From positions 1 through 28,652 of the IMG/VR virus record IMGVR_UViG_3300035701_009374: DNA of 28,652 nt, one strand, 5' to 3'. The notes beneath the pieces were generated by a model. That model did not search any database. It had not been told where the DNA came from and was given only the letters and a program-made list of their open reading frames with translations. The DNA is from a virus. Below, piece after piece: positions 6,854 through 14,524 of the stretch; within the stretch, counting starts at the first letter, position 1, and each line of letters starts with the position of its first letter. Position numbers and translations under genes: made by a program.

Positions 6854-7176
6854 TGGCACACGTTCCACAATGGGTGCGGGATACTTCCATGGAGGCCTAC
6901 CGGGAACTCAAGGAATCCGGGGGATTCGGGCAGCTCCAGGCCAGGGTGGCGTATCTTATCGCGACCAACCCGGACAGCACGGACCGCGAGCTCTCCGCGC
7001 TTTACGCCGAGCTGTGGCACGAGACGGATCCGAATGTGGTGCGGCCCCGCCGGCATGAGCTTTTCGAGCAGGGATGGGTGGAAGAATCCGGCCGTAGGAT
7101 CTGTCGGATCTCCGGGCGTGTGGCGATCACGTGGCGCCTGCGGATCAATACCGATCAGCACGAGCTGCTGTTTTAG
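6850..7176 (+). CDS. winged-helix-like phage protein
   Basis: A 108-residue protein; the start is ATGATG at 6850-6855, overlapping the stop of the frame ending at 6853. The segment ATNPDSTDRELSALY then NVVRPRRHELFEQGWVEESG, followed by RICRISGRVAITWRL, has the helix-helix-wing arrangement of a small winged helix and matches a protein type often seen in early regions of Mu-like and other phages. It probably binds nucleic acid, but the role is not known. There is no strong ribosome site, so translation is likely coupled. Confidence 0.65.
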   Translation: MMAHVPQWVRDTSMEAYRELKESGGFGQLQARVAYLIATNPDSTDRELSALYAELWHETDPNVVRPRRHELFEQGWVEESGRRICRISGRVAITWRLRINTDQHELLF

Positions 7177-7185
7177 GAGGAAGGG

Positions 7186-7497
7186 ATGGCGTGGGAATTG
7201 GTAGCGGAACAGGTCCGGGCGTTTGTCCCTCATATTTTATCGGTGATCGAGATCTTGATTCTCTGTGGGATCACGGCGATTGTGGCCCGCGCGATCGAGA
7301 ATCGGAAATGGAAAGAGAAGATCTATTACCATCTGCCGGATCTCGCGCGCCAGAAGATCGCCGGGGCGGAAGCGGAGCGGGATTATTGGATTGCGGAAGC
7401 GAAGCGGCTTGAATCGCAGAATGAGAAGCTCACGGTAGCCGTCCGGGGCGCCCGGGCATGCCTGAATCTATCCATTCATGTGGAGGCAGACCGATGA
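7186..7497 (+). CDS. small membrane-anchored coiled-coil protein
   Basis: A 103-residue protein with a hydrophobic helix near the N-terminus (residues about 12-34, FVPHILSVIEILILCGITAI) followed by a charged helical region with coiled-coil character (KRLESQNEKLTV). This suggests a single-pass inner-membrane protein with a cytoplasmic tail. AGGAGGAAGGG precedes the ATG. The stop overlaps the next start (ATGA). Not recognised; its place before the antirepressor unit suggests an early or middle function. Confidence 0.65.
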   Translation: MAWELVAEQVRAFVPHILSVIEILILCGITAIVARAIENRKWKEKIYYHLPDLARQKIAGAEAERDYWIAEAKRLESQNEKLTVAVRGARACLNLSIHVEADR

Positions 7498-7835
7498 ACA
7501 GATACGAACGCGGCGTGCTCCTGCCCCATGAGAAATCGCTTCTCGATATACAGCGCGACGCAGAGAAGCTCGCGGATGTCCGCCGGTGGATCGCCGGTAT
7601 CTCCGATGGAAGTGCGTGTATTCAGGAATGCACCCGGCAGTTCGCCTCCGATACGATTGCGTTCCTCGTGGGCTACATCGACAGGATGAACAGCTCCCCG
7701 GGGAGCTTGAAAAGGCTTGTGGAGGAGAACATCAATCTGCGCACCGAATGCAAGAGGCTGTGGAAGCTTGAAGCCGCATACAGACGTATGCGGCGGCAGC
7801 CGGAGCTTCCGGCGCGGCTGAACGCGCCGGCGTAA
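7494..7835 (+). CDS. hypothetical early protein with C-terminal coiled coil
   Basis: A 113-residue soluble protein starting in an ATGA overlap with the previous gene. The C-terminal third (LKRLVEENINLRTECKRLWK) is coiled coil. Several cysteines are scattered without an obvious metal-binding pattern. It is the last gene before a strong new promoter, so it probably ends the early operon. No function can be given. Confidence 0.65.
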   Translation: MNRYERGVLLPHEKSLLDIQRDAEKLADVRRWIAGISDGSACIQECTRQFASDTIAFLVGYIDRMNSSPGSLKRLVEENINLRTECKRLWKLEAAYRRMRRQPELPARLNAPA

Positions 7836-7841
7836 TTTCTC

Positions 7842-7870
7842 TTGACGGGACCCCGCCGCGGCGCTACTAT
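7842..7870 (+). promoter_or_regulatory. sigma70-type promoter for the C4-like RNA and antirepressor
   Basis: TTGACG (7842-7847), a 17-nt spacer and TACTAT (7865-7870) form a near-consensus promoter just after the preceding stop codon. Transcription would start near 7877. It is the best plus-strand promoter in the window. Confidence 0.75.
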
Positions 7871-7876
7871 GATGGC

Positions 7877-8010
7877 GTCACGATCTATAGCGGGTTGCCC
7901 GCGCCGTCACAAGCGGCATTTCTTGTTTTTGGGCAATAAACCCGAGAGTCCGCGTTCCGTGAGGGCGCGGCGGCCCCTATAGAGCCGTGACAACTCTCGG
8001 GCCTTTTTTT
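7877..8010 (+). ncRNA. C4-type antisense RNA candidate
   Basis: A leader of about 130 nt lies between a strong promoter and a T7 tract and has several stems. CCCGAGAG (7941-7948) pairs with CTCTCGGG (7994-8001) and encloses CCGCG/CGCGG and a GGC/GCC hairpin whose loop reads CCCTATAGA. CCTATAGAG in and beside this loop is the exact complement of CTCTATAGG (8026-8034), which runs into the AGGAGG ribosome site of the antirepressor gene. In phages P1 and P7 the c4 RNA is made from the ant promoter and blocks ant translation by this kind of pairing. The layout promoter-RNA-ant is the same, so a C4-type function is inferred. Confidence 0.6.
7941..8010 (+). terminator. intrinsic terminator closing the antisense RNA
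   Basis: The 8-bp stem CCCGAGAG/CTCTCGGG is followed by CC and seven T (8004-8010). The long branched loop is unusual for a simple terminator and suits a regulated attenuator ahead of the antirepressor. Confidence 0.6.
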
Positions 8011-8043
8011 GTCCCGGGGTCAAAACTCTATAGGAGGTGTCAG

Positions 8044-8784
8044 ATGGACACAGGTCAAGCAGAAGGGGTGCCGGTCGCGATCCGGCACATGGAAAATGGC
8101 GAATGGGTGGATGCGCGTGAGCTGCATGCCGCCCTCGGTGTAGGCCGCGAGTTCCCTACCTGGATAAAGGGACGTATCGAGGAATGTGGATTCCTTGAGG
8201 GGTTCGATTACCACCCCGCCAAATCGGGCGGATTTTCCGCCGGATCTGGCGGAAAATCCAGCCGCGGGCGCCCAAGAGATGTCTATCTTCTCACTCTCGA
8301 CATGGCCAAAGAGCTCTGCATGCTCGAAAAAAATGAGATGGGCCGGAAGATCAGGACCTATTTCATCAAAGCCGAGCAGGCCGCCAGGTCCTATGCGTCG
8401 GCGTTCTCCAGCATTTCTTTGGTCAATCTTCAACGCGCGGCGATCTGTAATGAGTTTTGCAACACCCCGCTTCGGGTCAACACAGTGGAGCATCTTCTCT
8501 ATTACGGATCTATGAAGCCGCCGCTGCGCAACACGGACATCGCCAAGCTCTTGGGAATATCGTCACCTTCGGTGTGCCATTACATGCAGGTAGTGCGCCC
8601 AATCATGGCGGCGACCAGGCCCGAGGAGATCGTCCAAATAATCCAGAGGAGACAGGAGGAAAGAGGGACCAAGATTGTTGAAAGAGCCCTTGGCCTGGGA
8701 CCTATTCTTTCCATGTTTGATAAGTTCTTGGAACCGAATCCCAACTTTCCGGCCTCCGGTAAGCCGAAAGGGGGCACTCCGTGA
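8044..8784 (+). CDS. AntA/AntB-type phage antirepressor
   Basis: A 246-residue protein. Residues 17-108 form an AntA/AntB antirepressor domain (NGEWVDARELHAALGVGREF, IKGRIEECGF, YLLTLDMAKELCMLEKNEMG). Such proteins inactivate phage repressors and promote lytic growth. The C-terminal region contains a likely helix-turn-helix (DIAKLLGISSPSVCHYM, about 165-181), so it may also bind DNA. ATG 8044 has AGGAGG at 8033-8038; a GTG at 7987 would lie inside the RNA leader. Translation is probably repressed by the upstream C4-type RNA. A 12-bp hairpin interrupts the domain at residues 63-72. Confidence 0.85.
   Translation: MDTGQAEGVPVAIRHMENGEWVDARELHAALGVGREFPTWIKGRIEECGFLEGFDYHPAKSGGFSAGSGGKSSRGRPRDVYLLTLDMAKELCMLEKNEMGRKIRTYFIKAEQAARSYASAFSSISLVNLQRAAICNEFCNTPLRVNTVEHLLYYGSMKPPLRNTDIAKLLGISSPSVCHYMQVVRPIMAATRPEEIVQIIQRRQEERGTKIVERALGLGPILSMFDKFLEPNPNFPASGKPKGGTP
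8230..8259. repeat. perfect 12-bp inverted repeat inside the antirepressor gene
   Basis: GGATTTTCCGCC (8230-8241), a 6-nt loop, then GGCGGAAAATCC (8248-8259). It encodes a Gly/Ser-rich loop in the middle of the AntA domain, just before the conserved RGRPRDVYLLTLDMAKE segment. Confidence 0.9.
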
Positions 8785-8954
8785 GCTCCACCGATAAGAT
8801 CGATCAGATGGAGCGGGCCGTGATGGAGATGGATGCGGTGGTGGATCTGATGGCCACCGCGGATATCCGGCAGCTCAAGAAGGAGACCCTGGGAAATATT
8901 TCCTGGCTCTTCGATGACCTGCTGGATGATTTTCGAAAGGGCTTTCACGATTGA
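8781..8954 (+). CDS. 57-aa acidic protein coupled to the antirepressor
   Basis: A GTG start at 8781 overlaps the antirepressor stop (GTGA), and the frame runs to TGA at 8952-8954, giving 57 residues. The product is acidic, Met-rich and helical (MERAVMEMDAVVDLM, ending FDDLLDDFRKGFHD). It is followed by a terminator, so it is the last gene of the unit. It is too short for family recognition; the coupling and lack of a gap support it. It could modulate the antirepressor, but this is a guess from position. Confidence 0.55.
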   Translation: MSSTDKIDQMERAVMEMDAVVDLMATADIRQLKKETLGNISWLFDDLLDDFRKGFHD

Positions 8955-9000
8955 AAAAGTGATCTGAAATATTCCCCAAAAGGAACGCGGATTATTCCTA

Positions 9001-9030
9001 AGCCCCGGGAGACCGGGGCTTTTTCTTTCT
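9001..9030 (+). terminator. intrinsic terminator after the antirepressor unit
   Basis: AGCCCCGG (9001-9008), GAGA loop, CCGGGGCT (9013-9020), then a T-rich run (TTTTTCTTTCTT). This is a strong rho-independent terminator separating the antirepressor unit from the lysis genes. Confidence 0.88.
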
Positions 9031-9037
9031 TCGCGTG

Positions 9038-9054
9038 CTGATCCGATTTAGAGC
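9038..9054 (+). promoter_or_regulatory. late-promoter element copy 1 (before lysis genes)
   Basis: CTGATCCGATTTAGAGC, identical to copies at 16352 and 21398. It lies after a terminator and 55 bases before the endolysin start. TACAGT (9074-9079), 19 nt further on, could be the -10. The element would then cover the -35 region, where activators of Mu-type late promoters bind. It has imperfect dyad symmetry around the central CG. Confidence 0.65.
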
Positions 9055-9108
9055 GCACCGTATCCCCCCGCTTTACAGTAGCAGCATATCGCCGAGGAGG
9101 CCGAAGGC

Positions 9109-9762
9109 ATGATTTTCTGTACCCGTCTCTGGAACGATAAGTCCTGTTACTACGTTCAGACCAACAATCCGACCGAGGAGCTTGGGCGGAAGCTTCGCGA
9201 GGAGCTGGCTGATGAGCTGGAAAAGATCGGTGTCGCAGAAGACATCATCAAGGCCGCGCACGTCCGATCTGCCCTGCAGAGCTGCGGTCCCGAGGCGGCC
9301 GTGGGGTGCCTGGCCGTACTCGGACATCCCACGAATGTCTATACGCCGGGGATCTATCAGCCTCAGCCCGGCGAGATCCTCATGGACTGGTTCCATGAGG
9401 AGAGGAACTATTCCGCCATGCGTCAAGCATTCCATGAGCAGGATCCGGCCAAGGTTGTCGGGAACCGCTGGCCGCAGTGGTACCCGCTTGCGGTCTCCCG
9501 GGTATTCGGAGTGCGTGCGGAGTTCAATCCCTCCATCACGCGCGGCCAGGTCATCCGGCATCTGAAATTAGCCGGGGCGGCGCAGGTATGCCTGATCGCC
9601 CCCGGACATTACATCGCGCTTGTCGCCTATAACGATGAGCGTGACGAGATCATCTTCAACGACCCCTGGCCCGATCGGTTTCCTGACGGGAATGGGTTCA
9701 ACCGCAGGATGAGCGCGGCGGAATGGTCGAACGTGAAGTCTTTCGCGGTGCTCTACTTCTGA
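9109..9762 (+). CDS. C39-like cysteine peptidase, probable endolysin
   Basis: A 217-residue protein with a papain-like C39-type catalytic pattern: C59 in LQSCGPEAAVGCL, H167 in APGHYIALVAY and N184/D185 in EIIFNDPWPD. Proteins of this kind occur as peptidoglycan endopeptidases. It is the first gene after the late element and directly precedes the holin, so it is the likely endolysin. No signal peptide is seen, in keeping with holin-dependent release. GAGGAGG precedes the ATG. A role in cleaving another protein cannot be excluded. Confidence 0.75.
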   Translation: MIFCTRLWNDKSCYYVQTNNPTEELGRKLREELADELEKIGVAEDIIKAAHVRSALQSCGPEAAVGCLAVLGHPTNVYTPGIYQPQPGEILMDWFHEERNYSAMRQAFHEQDPAKVVGNRWPQWYPLAVSRVFGVRAEFNPSITRGQVIRHLKLAGAAQVCLIAPGHYIALVAYNDERDEIIFNDPWPDRFPDGNGFNRRMSAAEWSNVKSFAVLYF

Positions 9763-9774
9763 GGGAGGTAGCGA

Positions 9775-10242
9775 ATGGGTGGACTTGTGAACTTCGATCT
9801 TGGAACGATTCTTTCCGGAGCCGGCCAGCTCGCCAAGGATATCCGCGTGGCGTTCACCGGGCAGGAGCCTATCGATGCCGCCAAGGCCGCGGAGATCGCG
9901 CAGAAAGCCCAGGAGCTTGAGCTTGAGCAGGAAAAAGCGCAGAACACGCTGCTCCTGGCCCAGGCGGATATCAACAAGATCGAGGCTGCAAGCTCAGATA
10001 AGTTCGTCAGCCGCTGGCGGCCGGCCCTCGGGTGGGTGGGAGTGATCTCCCTGGCGCTGATCTACTGGCCGCGGGCCATCGTCGGCCTGGTTCTTTGGGC
10101 GCGTTCCATCCTCCTGGGCGATCCACTTACGCCCCCGCCGGATCTCGGTCTTGGGGACTTGATCGGGCTTCTGGTCCCCATGATGGGGATTGGAGGAATG
10201 CGCACGTTCGAGAAGACACGGGGCGTCGTGGACAGGCATTAG
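9775..10242 (+). CDS. holin, 3TM (GTA-type) family
   Basis: A 155-residue protein. A charged helical region (residues 30-75) is followed by DKFVSRWRPALGWVGV and hydrophobic helices (about 86-110 and 122-140), matching the 3TM holin family found in gene-transfer agents and many phages. It would form holes in the inner membrane to release the endolysin encoded just upstream. GGGAGGT lies before the ATG, 12 bases after the endolysin stop. Confidence 0.82.
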   Translation: MGGLVNFDLGTILSGAGQLAKDIRVAFTGQEPIDAAKAAEIAQKAQELELEQEKAQNTLLLAQADINKIEAASSDKFVSRWRPALGWVGVISLALIYWPRAIVGLVLWARSILLGDPLTPPPDLGLGDLIGLLVPMMGIGGMRTFEKTRGVVDRH

Positions 10243-10245
10243 GTC

Positions 10246-10428
10246 ATGAGGAAAGCTTCTTTCCTGGGCCGGCTGATCGCCACGATATCCATGGGGCTTG
10301 TCCTCGGGTCCGACCGGGTCCCGTATACGAGCTGCACAATCCGGGGGACCCTGGGCGGTCGTGATGGCTTCAACTTCGACACCTACCGCGCGCATCTCCG
10401 TGCAAAAAAAAACGGCGTAAAAGGATGA
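10246..10428 (+). CDS. small secreted or membrane lysis-region protein
   Basis: A 60-residue basic protein with a signal-like N-terminus (MRKASFLGRLIATISMGLVL). No lipobox is clear, so it is not a certain spanin subunit. It sits between the holin and another membrane protein, which suggests an accessory lysis role. The ribosome site is weak, and the call rests mainly on position and the N-terminal pattern. Confidence 0.5.
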   Translation: MRKASFLGRLIATISMGLVLGSDRVPYTSCTIRGTLGGRDGFNFDTYRAHLRAKKNGVKG

Positions 10429-10437
10429 GATGAGAAG

Positions 10438-10818
10438 ATGGAAGATGTGATCAAGGCTCTGCTCGCATATGGATCGGCACCGGCAATCATTTTCTTGGCC
10501 TTCCTTGTGGGGCTTCTCATCAAGCAGCTCACAGAGAATGCAAAAAAAGATGAGGGGCGGGACGCGTCCCTTCGGGAGTTCGTAGCGACTCAAGTGAAGG
10601 ACCTGGAGAAACGGAGCGAAGACAGGCTGGCGGCGCAGCAGGAATCCGTTTACGATCTTGCACAGCGTCTCTCCTGCGTTGAGCGCGATTACCTGCCGCG
10701 GGACGAGCATTACCGCGATTTCTCCGGTTGGCGCGGTGAGATCCGCAGCCTGGGCAAGAAGATCGATGACTTCATCCTTATGTTCGCCGGAAAGTTCTTC
10801 AAGGGGGATGGCAAGTGA
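10438..10818 (+). CDS. membrane-anchored coiled-coil protein of the lysis cluster
   Basis: A 126-residue protein with an N-terminal transmembrane helix (APAIIFLAFLVGLLI, residues about 14-28) followed by a long charged coiled coil (LREFVATQVKDLEKRSEDRL) and a C-terminal helix. The topology resembles an inner-membrane spanin (Rz-like) or a phage membrane protein found beside holins; no outer-membrane partner is seen. The stop overlaps the next GTG start. Confidence 0.62.
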   Translation: MEDVIKALLAYGSAPAIIFLAFLVGLLIKQLTENAKKDEGRDASLREFVATQVKDLEKRSEDRLAAQQESVYDLAQRLSCVERDYLPRDEHYRDFSGWRGEIRSLGKKIDDFILMFAGKFFKGDGK

Positions 10819-11108
10819 GAGAAAATGCGGTTCGCGGGAAAATCCTCGAGTTTCTCAGCTACATCTATCCGGAGGGGGCTGATGAGAGGACCATCCTTTC
10901 TGTCTTCTATCAATATCACCGCTCCCGGGATATAGACAGAGCCCTGGAATACCTCAGTGGCAAGGGCTATGTGGGAAGGAAAGACATCCCTCACCCCTAT
11001 AAGCAGCAGGAGTTCGTAAAGCTCTATAAGATCACCTCTGCCGGGATTGATCTGATGGATGGCCTCACGGCGGATGCGGGGGTCGGCGCGGCCCCGGAGA
11101 AAGACTGA
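10815..11108 (+). CDS. winged-helix-type protein of the Mu-like packaging region
   Basis: A 97-residue protein starting at GTG 10815 in a GTGA overlap. ILEFLSYIYPEGADERTILS, then RDIDRALEYLSGKGYVGRK and KLYKITSAGIDLMDG, form a typical winged-helix fold. Small proteins of this type lie directly upstream of the small terminase in Mu-like phages, though their role is not defined. The stop overlaps the next ATG (TGATG). Confidence 0.75.
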   Translation: MRENAVRGKILEFLSYIYPEGADERTILSVFYQYHRSRDIDRALEYLSGKGYVGRKDIPHPYKQQEFVKLYKITSAGIDLMDGLTADAGVGAAPEKD

Positions 11109-11635
11109 TGGGCCGCAGATCGAAGATCGAGCTTCTGGGGCTAATAACGCGGATCACCCATCTCTATACCCAGGAACATAAGACCTATGTGGAGATAGAG
11201 AAGATCCTCCGGAGTGAAAAATACGATGTCTCCCGGGAGTCCATCCGCCGCGCGAATAAGGCCTCAAAGGAAGTTGCCCGGGAGTTCCAGGAATCCATTG
11301 CGGAGGCGAAGGTTCTCCTGGATACGGTGCGGGAGAACCCCAACACTGACGTCATTGAGGCGACTACTGCCCTCCTATCACGCCGCCTTTTCGAATACAT
11401 GAAAAGCGTGGAAGAAATCTCCTTCGAAGGCACCGGAGAGCTCGCCACGGCAATCAACCGCATCGCTCAATCGCAGACGCAGATCGCCAAGCTACGCCTC
11501 AACTATCAGAAAGGGTTCGAGACCGCGCGGGGCGTCATCCTCAAGGCGCTCTCCGATGAGCTGGACGCGCATCCAGACCTTCGGGACAAGCTTTCCGCGG
11601 TGATTGCATCTATCTCTCCGCCGGAAGAGAAATGA
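11108..11635 (+). CDS. small terminase-type protein, Mu gp27-like (DUF3486)
   Basis: A 175-residue protein of the DUF3486/Mu gp27 type, regarded as the small terminase subunit that recognises DNA for headful packaging. The family opening MGRRSKIELLG, the helix-turn-helix TYVEIEKILRSEKYDVSRES and the long helical C-terminal part (residues 55-150) are all visible. It is translationally coupled at both ends and directly precedes the large terminase. Confidence 0.85.
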   Translation: MGRRSKIELLGLITRITHLYTQEHKTYVEIEKILRSEKYDVSRESIRRANKASKEVAREFQESIAEAKVLLDTVRENPNTDVIEATTALLSRRLFEYMKSVEEISFEGTGELATAINRIAQSQTQIAKLRLNYQKGFETARGVILKALSDELDAHPDLRDKLSAVIASISPPEEK

Positions 11636-13191
11636 AGAAGACCATCCTGCAGGAGATCGTCGGGGACCCGGCGGCGGCTGAAGCATCCAAGGCCGGCCGT
11701 GAGCGCATCCAGAGGGCCAAGCGCGACTTCGGTTTTTTCTGCCAGACTTATCTTTCGGACTATTTCTTCACCCCTCCCGCGGAATATCAGAGGATCCTCC
11801 ATGAGGTAGCGGACACCAGGTCCCTCACCGCGCGTACCGCGGAAGCATTACGGGCGTTCGTCCTACCGAAATATCAGGATCTTCTCAAGCCTTCGAAGAG
11901 GTTGGATGGAGCATTGTTCGTGGAGCCCCGGGAGCATGGGAAGACCGTACGCTGGTGCTTTGCCTATACGCTCTGGCGCGTTCTCTCCGGCAAGACCCGC
12001 TATGCCCTGATCATCGGAGCCACGGGAACCGCGGCTTCCGAGAACCTCATCAACATACGCATCGAGCTTGAGGAGAATGAGAAGCTCATCGAAGACTTCG
12101 GCGATCAGAAAGGGGAACGCTGGTCGGATACCAGGATAGAGCTCGCCCTGGGAGCCTGCATCCAGTCCAAGGGCGCGGGCATGTCCATGCGCGGCACGCG
12201 CTTCCGCCAGTACCGACCCGACATCATCATCCTGGATGACCTCCTGAAGGACGACGCTGTCGAATCCCCAACGACCAGGGCCAAGATCCACCGCTGGCTG
12301 AAGCGCGTGGTGTTCAACCTCGGGAAGACCGCGTTCCTGGTGTGGGTCAATACGATCTTCCACTCGGACGATCCCGTCTCCCGAGTGCTCGCGGAGATCT
12401 CTGACGGCACTCTTCCCGACTGGGCCGCGGTCCGGCTTTCCTGTTGGCGGCCGAACGGGGATCCGCTATGGCCCGAGATGTGGTCCCGCGAGGACCTTGA
12501 AAAGAAGCGCATCCAGATCGGCAGCGACAACTTCTCTGCCGAGTATGAGAATGAGCCGCTTTCAGAAGAAGAGCGCATCATCAAACGTGACTGGATCGAA
12601 CTCAATTGGTACGGTCCCGCGGAGATGCCGGCCATCGAGACCATGCGCCGCTTTGCCGGGGTGGACCCCTCCTCCGGGAAGCATGACCAGCAGGCGGTTG
12701 TCACCGTGGGCGTCGACAAGAAGGGGATCCTCTGGGAGCTTGATTCCTGGGGCAAGACCTGTTCGGAGCTGGAGCTTGTGAGGCAGCTCATCGAGAAGCA
12801 CTTGAAGTGGAGGTACGAGCTTATCGGATGGGAGGAGACCAACTTCAGCGCGATCTATGCGAATTATGTCATCTCGCTTTGTGCCGAGCAGGGCGTCCAC
12901 CTCCCCATCAGGAAGATCAAAGCATCTACGCATGCCAACGCGAACGTGATACGAGTCCGGAGCTATTCCCCTCTGGTTGAGAACGGCACGCTCCGCATCC
13001 GGCAGAAGGGAGCCGCGGAACTGATCGATCAACTCGTGGGGTTTCCCAAATTCAAGTTCGACGATCTCTGCTCGGGGCTTTGGTATGCCATCCACGTGGC
13101 CGCGCGCGGTCCCGGTGCGCCGATGGTCATCCCCTTTGACCGCTACGGGATACTTTCCCTGGCCCGCAGAACCTTGAGAGGATATAAATGA
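11632..13191 (+). CDS. large terminase, Mu gp28-like
   Basis: A 519-residue DNA-packaging motor. The ATPase half has an atypical Walker A (EPREHGKT, residues 98-105) and a Walker B (PDIIILDDLL, 196-205). The nuclease half is RNase H-like, with D345 in RRFAGVDPSSGKHD, E401 in GWEETNF and a later acidic residue near KFDDLCSGLWY. It cuts and threads DNA into the prohead through the portal. It overlaps the genes on either side by ATGA junctions. Confidence 0.93.
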   Translation: MKKTILQEIVGDPAAAEASKAGRERIQRAKRDFGFFCQTYLSDYFFTPPAEYQRILHEVADTRSLTARTAEALRAFVLPKYQDLLKPSKRLDGALFVEPREHGKTVRWCFAYTLWRVLSGKTRYALIIGATGTAASENLINIRIELEENEKLIEDFGDQKGERWSDTRIELALGACIQSKGAGMSMRGTRFRQYRPDIIILDDLLKDDAVESPTTRAKIHRWLKRVVFNLGKTAFLVWVNTIFHSDDPVSRVLAEISDGTLPDWAAVRLSCWRPNGDPLWPEMWSREDLEKKRIQIGSDNFSAEYENEPLSEEERIIKRDWIELNWYGPAEMPAIETMRRFAGVDPSSGKHDQQAVVTVGVDKKGILWELDSWGKTCSELELVRQLIEKHLKWRYELIGWEETNFSAIYANYVISLCAEQGVHLPIRKIKASTHANANVIRVRSYSPLVENGTLRIRQKGAAELIDQLVGFPKFKFDDLCSGLWYAIHVAARGPGAPMVIPFDRYGILSLARRTLRGYK

Positions 13192-14444
13192 GCAAACAGC
13201 AGCCCAAAGTGGATCCCAAGCTCCTGGAGATGCGCGTCATCACGCCGCCGTCCTTCCTCCAGTTCCTATCGTACATGACAAACCCGGATGAAGTACTGCG
13301 TGATACCGGCGAGGCGATCTCCTTCTATCGGCAGATGAAGACCGATGCGCGTATCCGGAGTCTCCTCGCGGTGGCCAAGAGCGCGGTCCTGAATTACCCC
13401 GTCCAACTCGAACCGCGTTCCGCTTCCACAGCGGCCCTTTCAACAATGAAGGATGCCCTTGATTCGCTTCCTTTCTATGAGATTGAGAAGCGGCTTCTTT
13501 CAGGGCTCGAATATGGATATTCCGTGGTGGAACTCATCTGGAAGAACCTCAACGGATGGTGGATCCCTATCGATGCAGTTCTCAGGCGCCCGGAGCGGTT
13601 CGTATTCGATTCGGAAGGCAAGCTCTCATACCTTCGTCATGGCGAGCCGGTGAGCCTTGCCGATCAACCCTACAAATGGCTGATCTTCCGGCATGACAAG
13701 GATGCGGAGAATCCCTACGGCACGGCGTTGATGAAGAGCTGTTACTGGCCCTGGATGTTCAAGAAGGCAGGGGCAGAGTTCTGGTTGATGGCAACGGAGA
13801 AGTTCGCCGTGGCTTCTATCCTTGCGCTTTTCGAAAGCACGGAAGGGGAAGAGGTAACCAGGAAACGAGCCGAAGCGTTGTCCCAGATGATTTCTTCCAT
13901 GCGCTCCGGATCCGGGGCCGCGGTTGCGAACATCAAGGACGCCAAAGTGATCGAGGCCTCCGGGGACGTGGGCGCCTTCAAGACCCTGGTCGACTGGTGT
14001 GATACCCAATTCTCGTATGCGATCACCTACCAGAGCCTCATGACGCAAGAGGCACAGATGGGCACCCGGTCCACGGCTCAGGTACATGAGACGGCCTTCC
14101 TCGAGGCCAGCAAGGGCCGATGCAGGGACCTGGCTCCGGTGCTCCAACGCTATGTCGACTGGATCGTTGAGCTGAACTATGGGGAGGAAGAGCCTCGGCC
14201 CTCCGCAGTTTTCGATCTTGCGGATTATGCGGGCTGGCGGGAGGTCACCGATGCGATCGACCGCGGCGTGCCGGTGTCGCAATCCGCCCTCTATTCCCGC
14301 TACGGCTTGCCCAAGCCCGCGGATGGAAAGGATACCTTCCTCAAGCCCGCGGGAATCGCGGGACCTGCGGCCTTTGCCGATGACATAAAAAAAAAGCGCT
14401 GGGCCCCAAGGCCTTTACTGATCCGATACGCCAGGAAAAACTGA
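13188..14444 (+). CDS. portal protein, Mu gp29-like (DUF935)
   Basis: A 418-residue portal protein of the Mu gp29/DUF935 family, forming the dodecameric DNA gate at one capsid vertex. Family features are the opening DPKLLEMRVITPP, YRQMKTDARIRSLLAVAKSA, the LSGLEYGYSVVELIW block and the MGTRSTAQVHE region near residue 290. In this frame the C-terminus ends in a poor basic tail (KKKRWAPRPLLIRYARKN). The -1 frame entered at an A9 run (14387-14395) instead continues with a sensible helical sequence into the MuF gene. About 400 residues are therefore common to both products. Confidence 0.92.
   Translation: MSKQQPKVDPKLLEMRVITPPSFLQFLSYMTNPDEVLRDTGEAISFYRQMKTDARIRSLLAVAKSAVLNYPVQLEPRSASTAALSTMKDALDSLPFYEIEKRLLSGLEYGYSVVELIWKNLNGWWIPIDAVLRRPERFVFDSEGKLSYLRHGEPVSLADQPYKWLIFRHDKDAENPYGTALMKSCYWPWMFKKAGAEFWLMATEKFAVASILALFESTEGEEVTRKRAEALSQMISSMRSGSGAAVANIKDAKVIEASGDVGAFKTLVDWCDTQFSYAITYQSLMTQEAQMGTRSTAQVHETAFLEASKGRCRDLAPVLQRYVDWIVELNYGEEEPRPSAVFDLADYAGWREVTDAIDRGVPVSQSALYSRYGLPKPADGKDTFLKPAGIAGPAAFADDIKKKRWAPRPLLIRYARKN
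14390..14414 (+). other. putative -1 frameshift signal, dnaX-type A AAA AAG
   Basis: In the portal frame the codons read AAA AAA AAG, giving the heptamer A AAA AAG (14390-14396), the slippery sequence of E. coli dnaX. GGGCC-CCAA-GGCCT (14401-14414) can form a small hairpin 4 nt downstream. A -1 slip joins the portal to the frame that ends at 15886, giving an 899-residue product. The alternative is a homopolymer length error in the assembly. Confidence 0.6.
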
Positions 14445-14524
14445 AAGCAGACGAGCTCGACAACCTGGTTGATGGCTACCAGGGCGGAATTACTTCGAGG
14501 ATCGCGGCGGTCATCAACCGTTGG

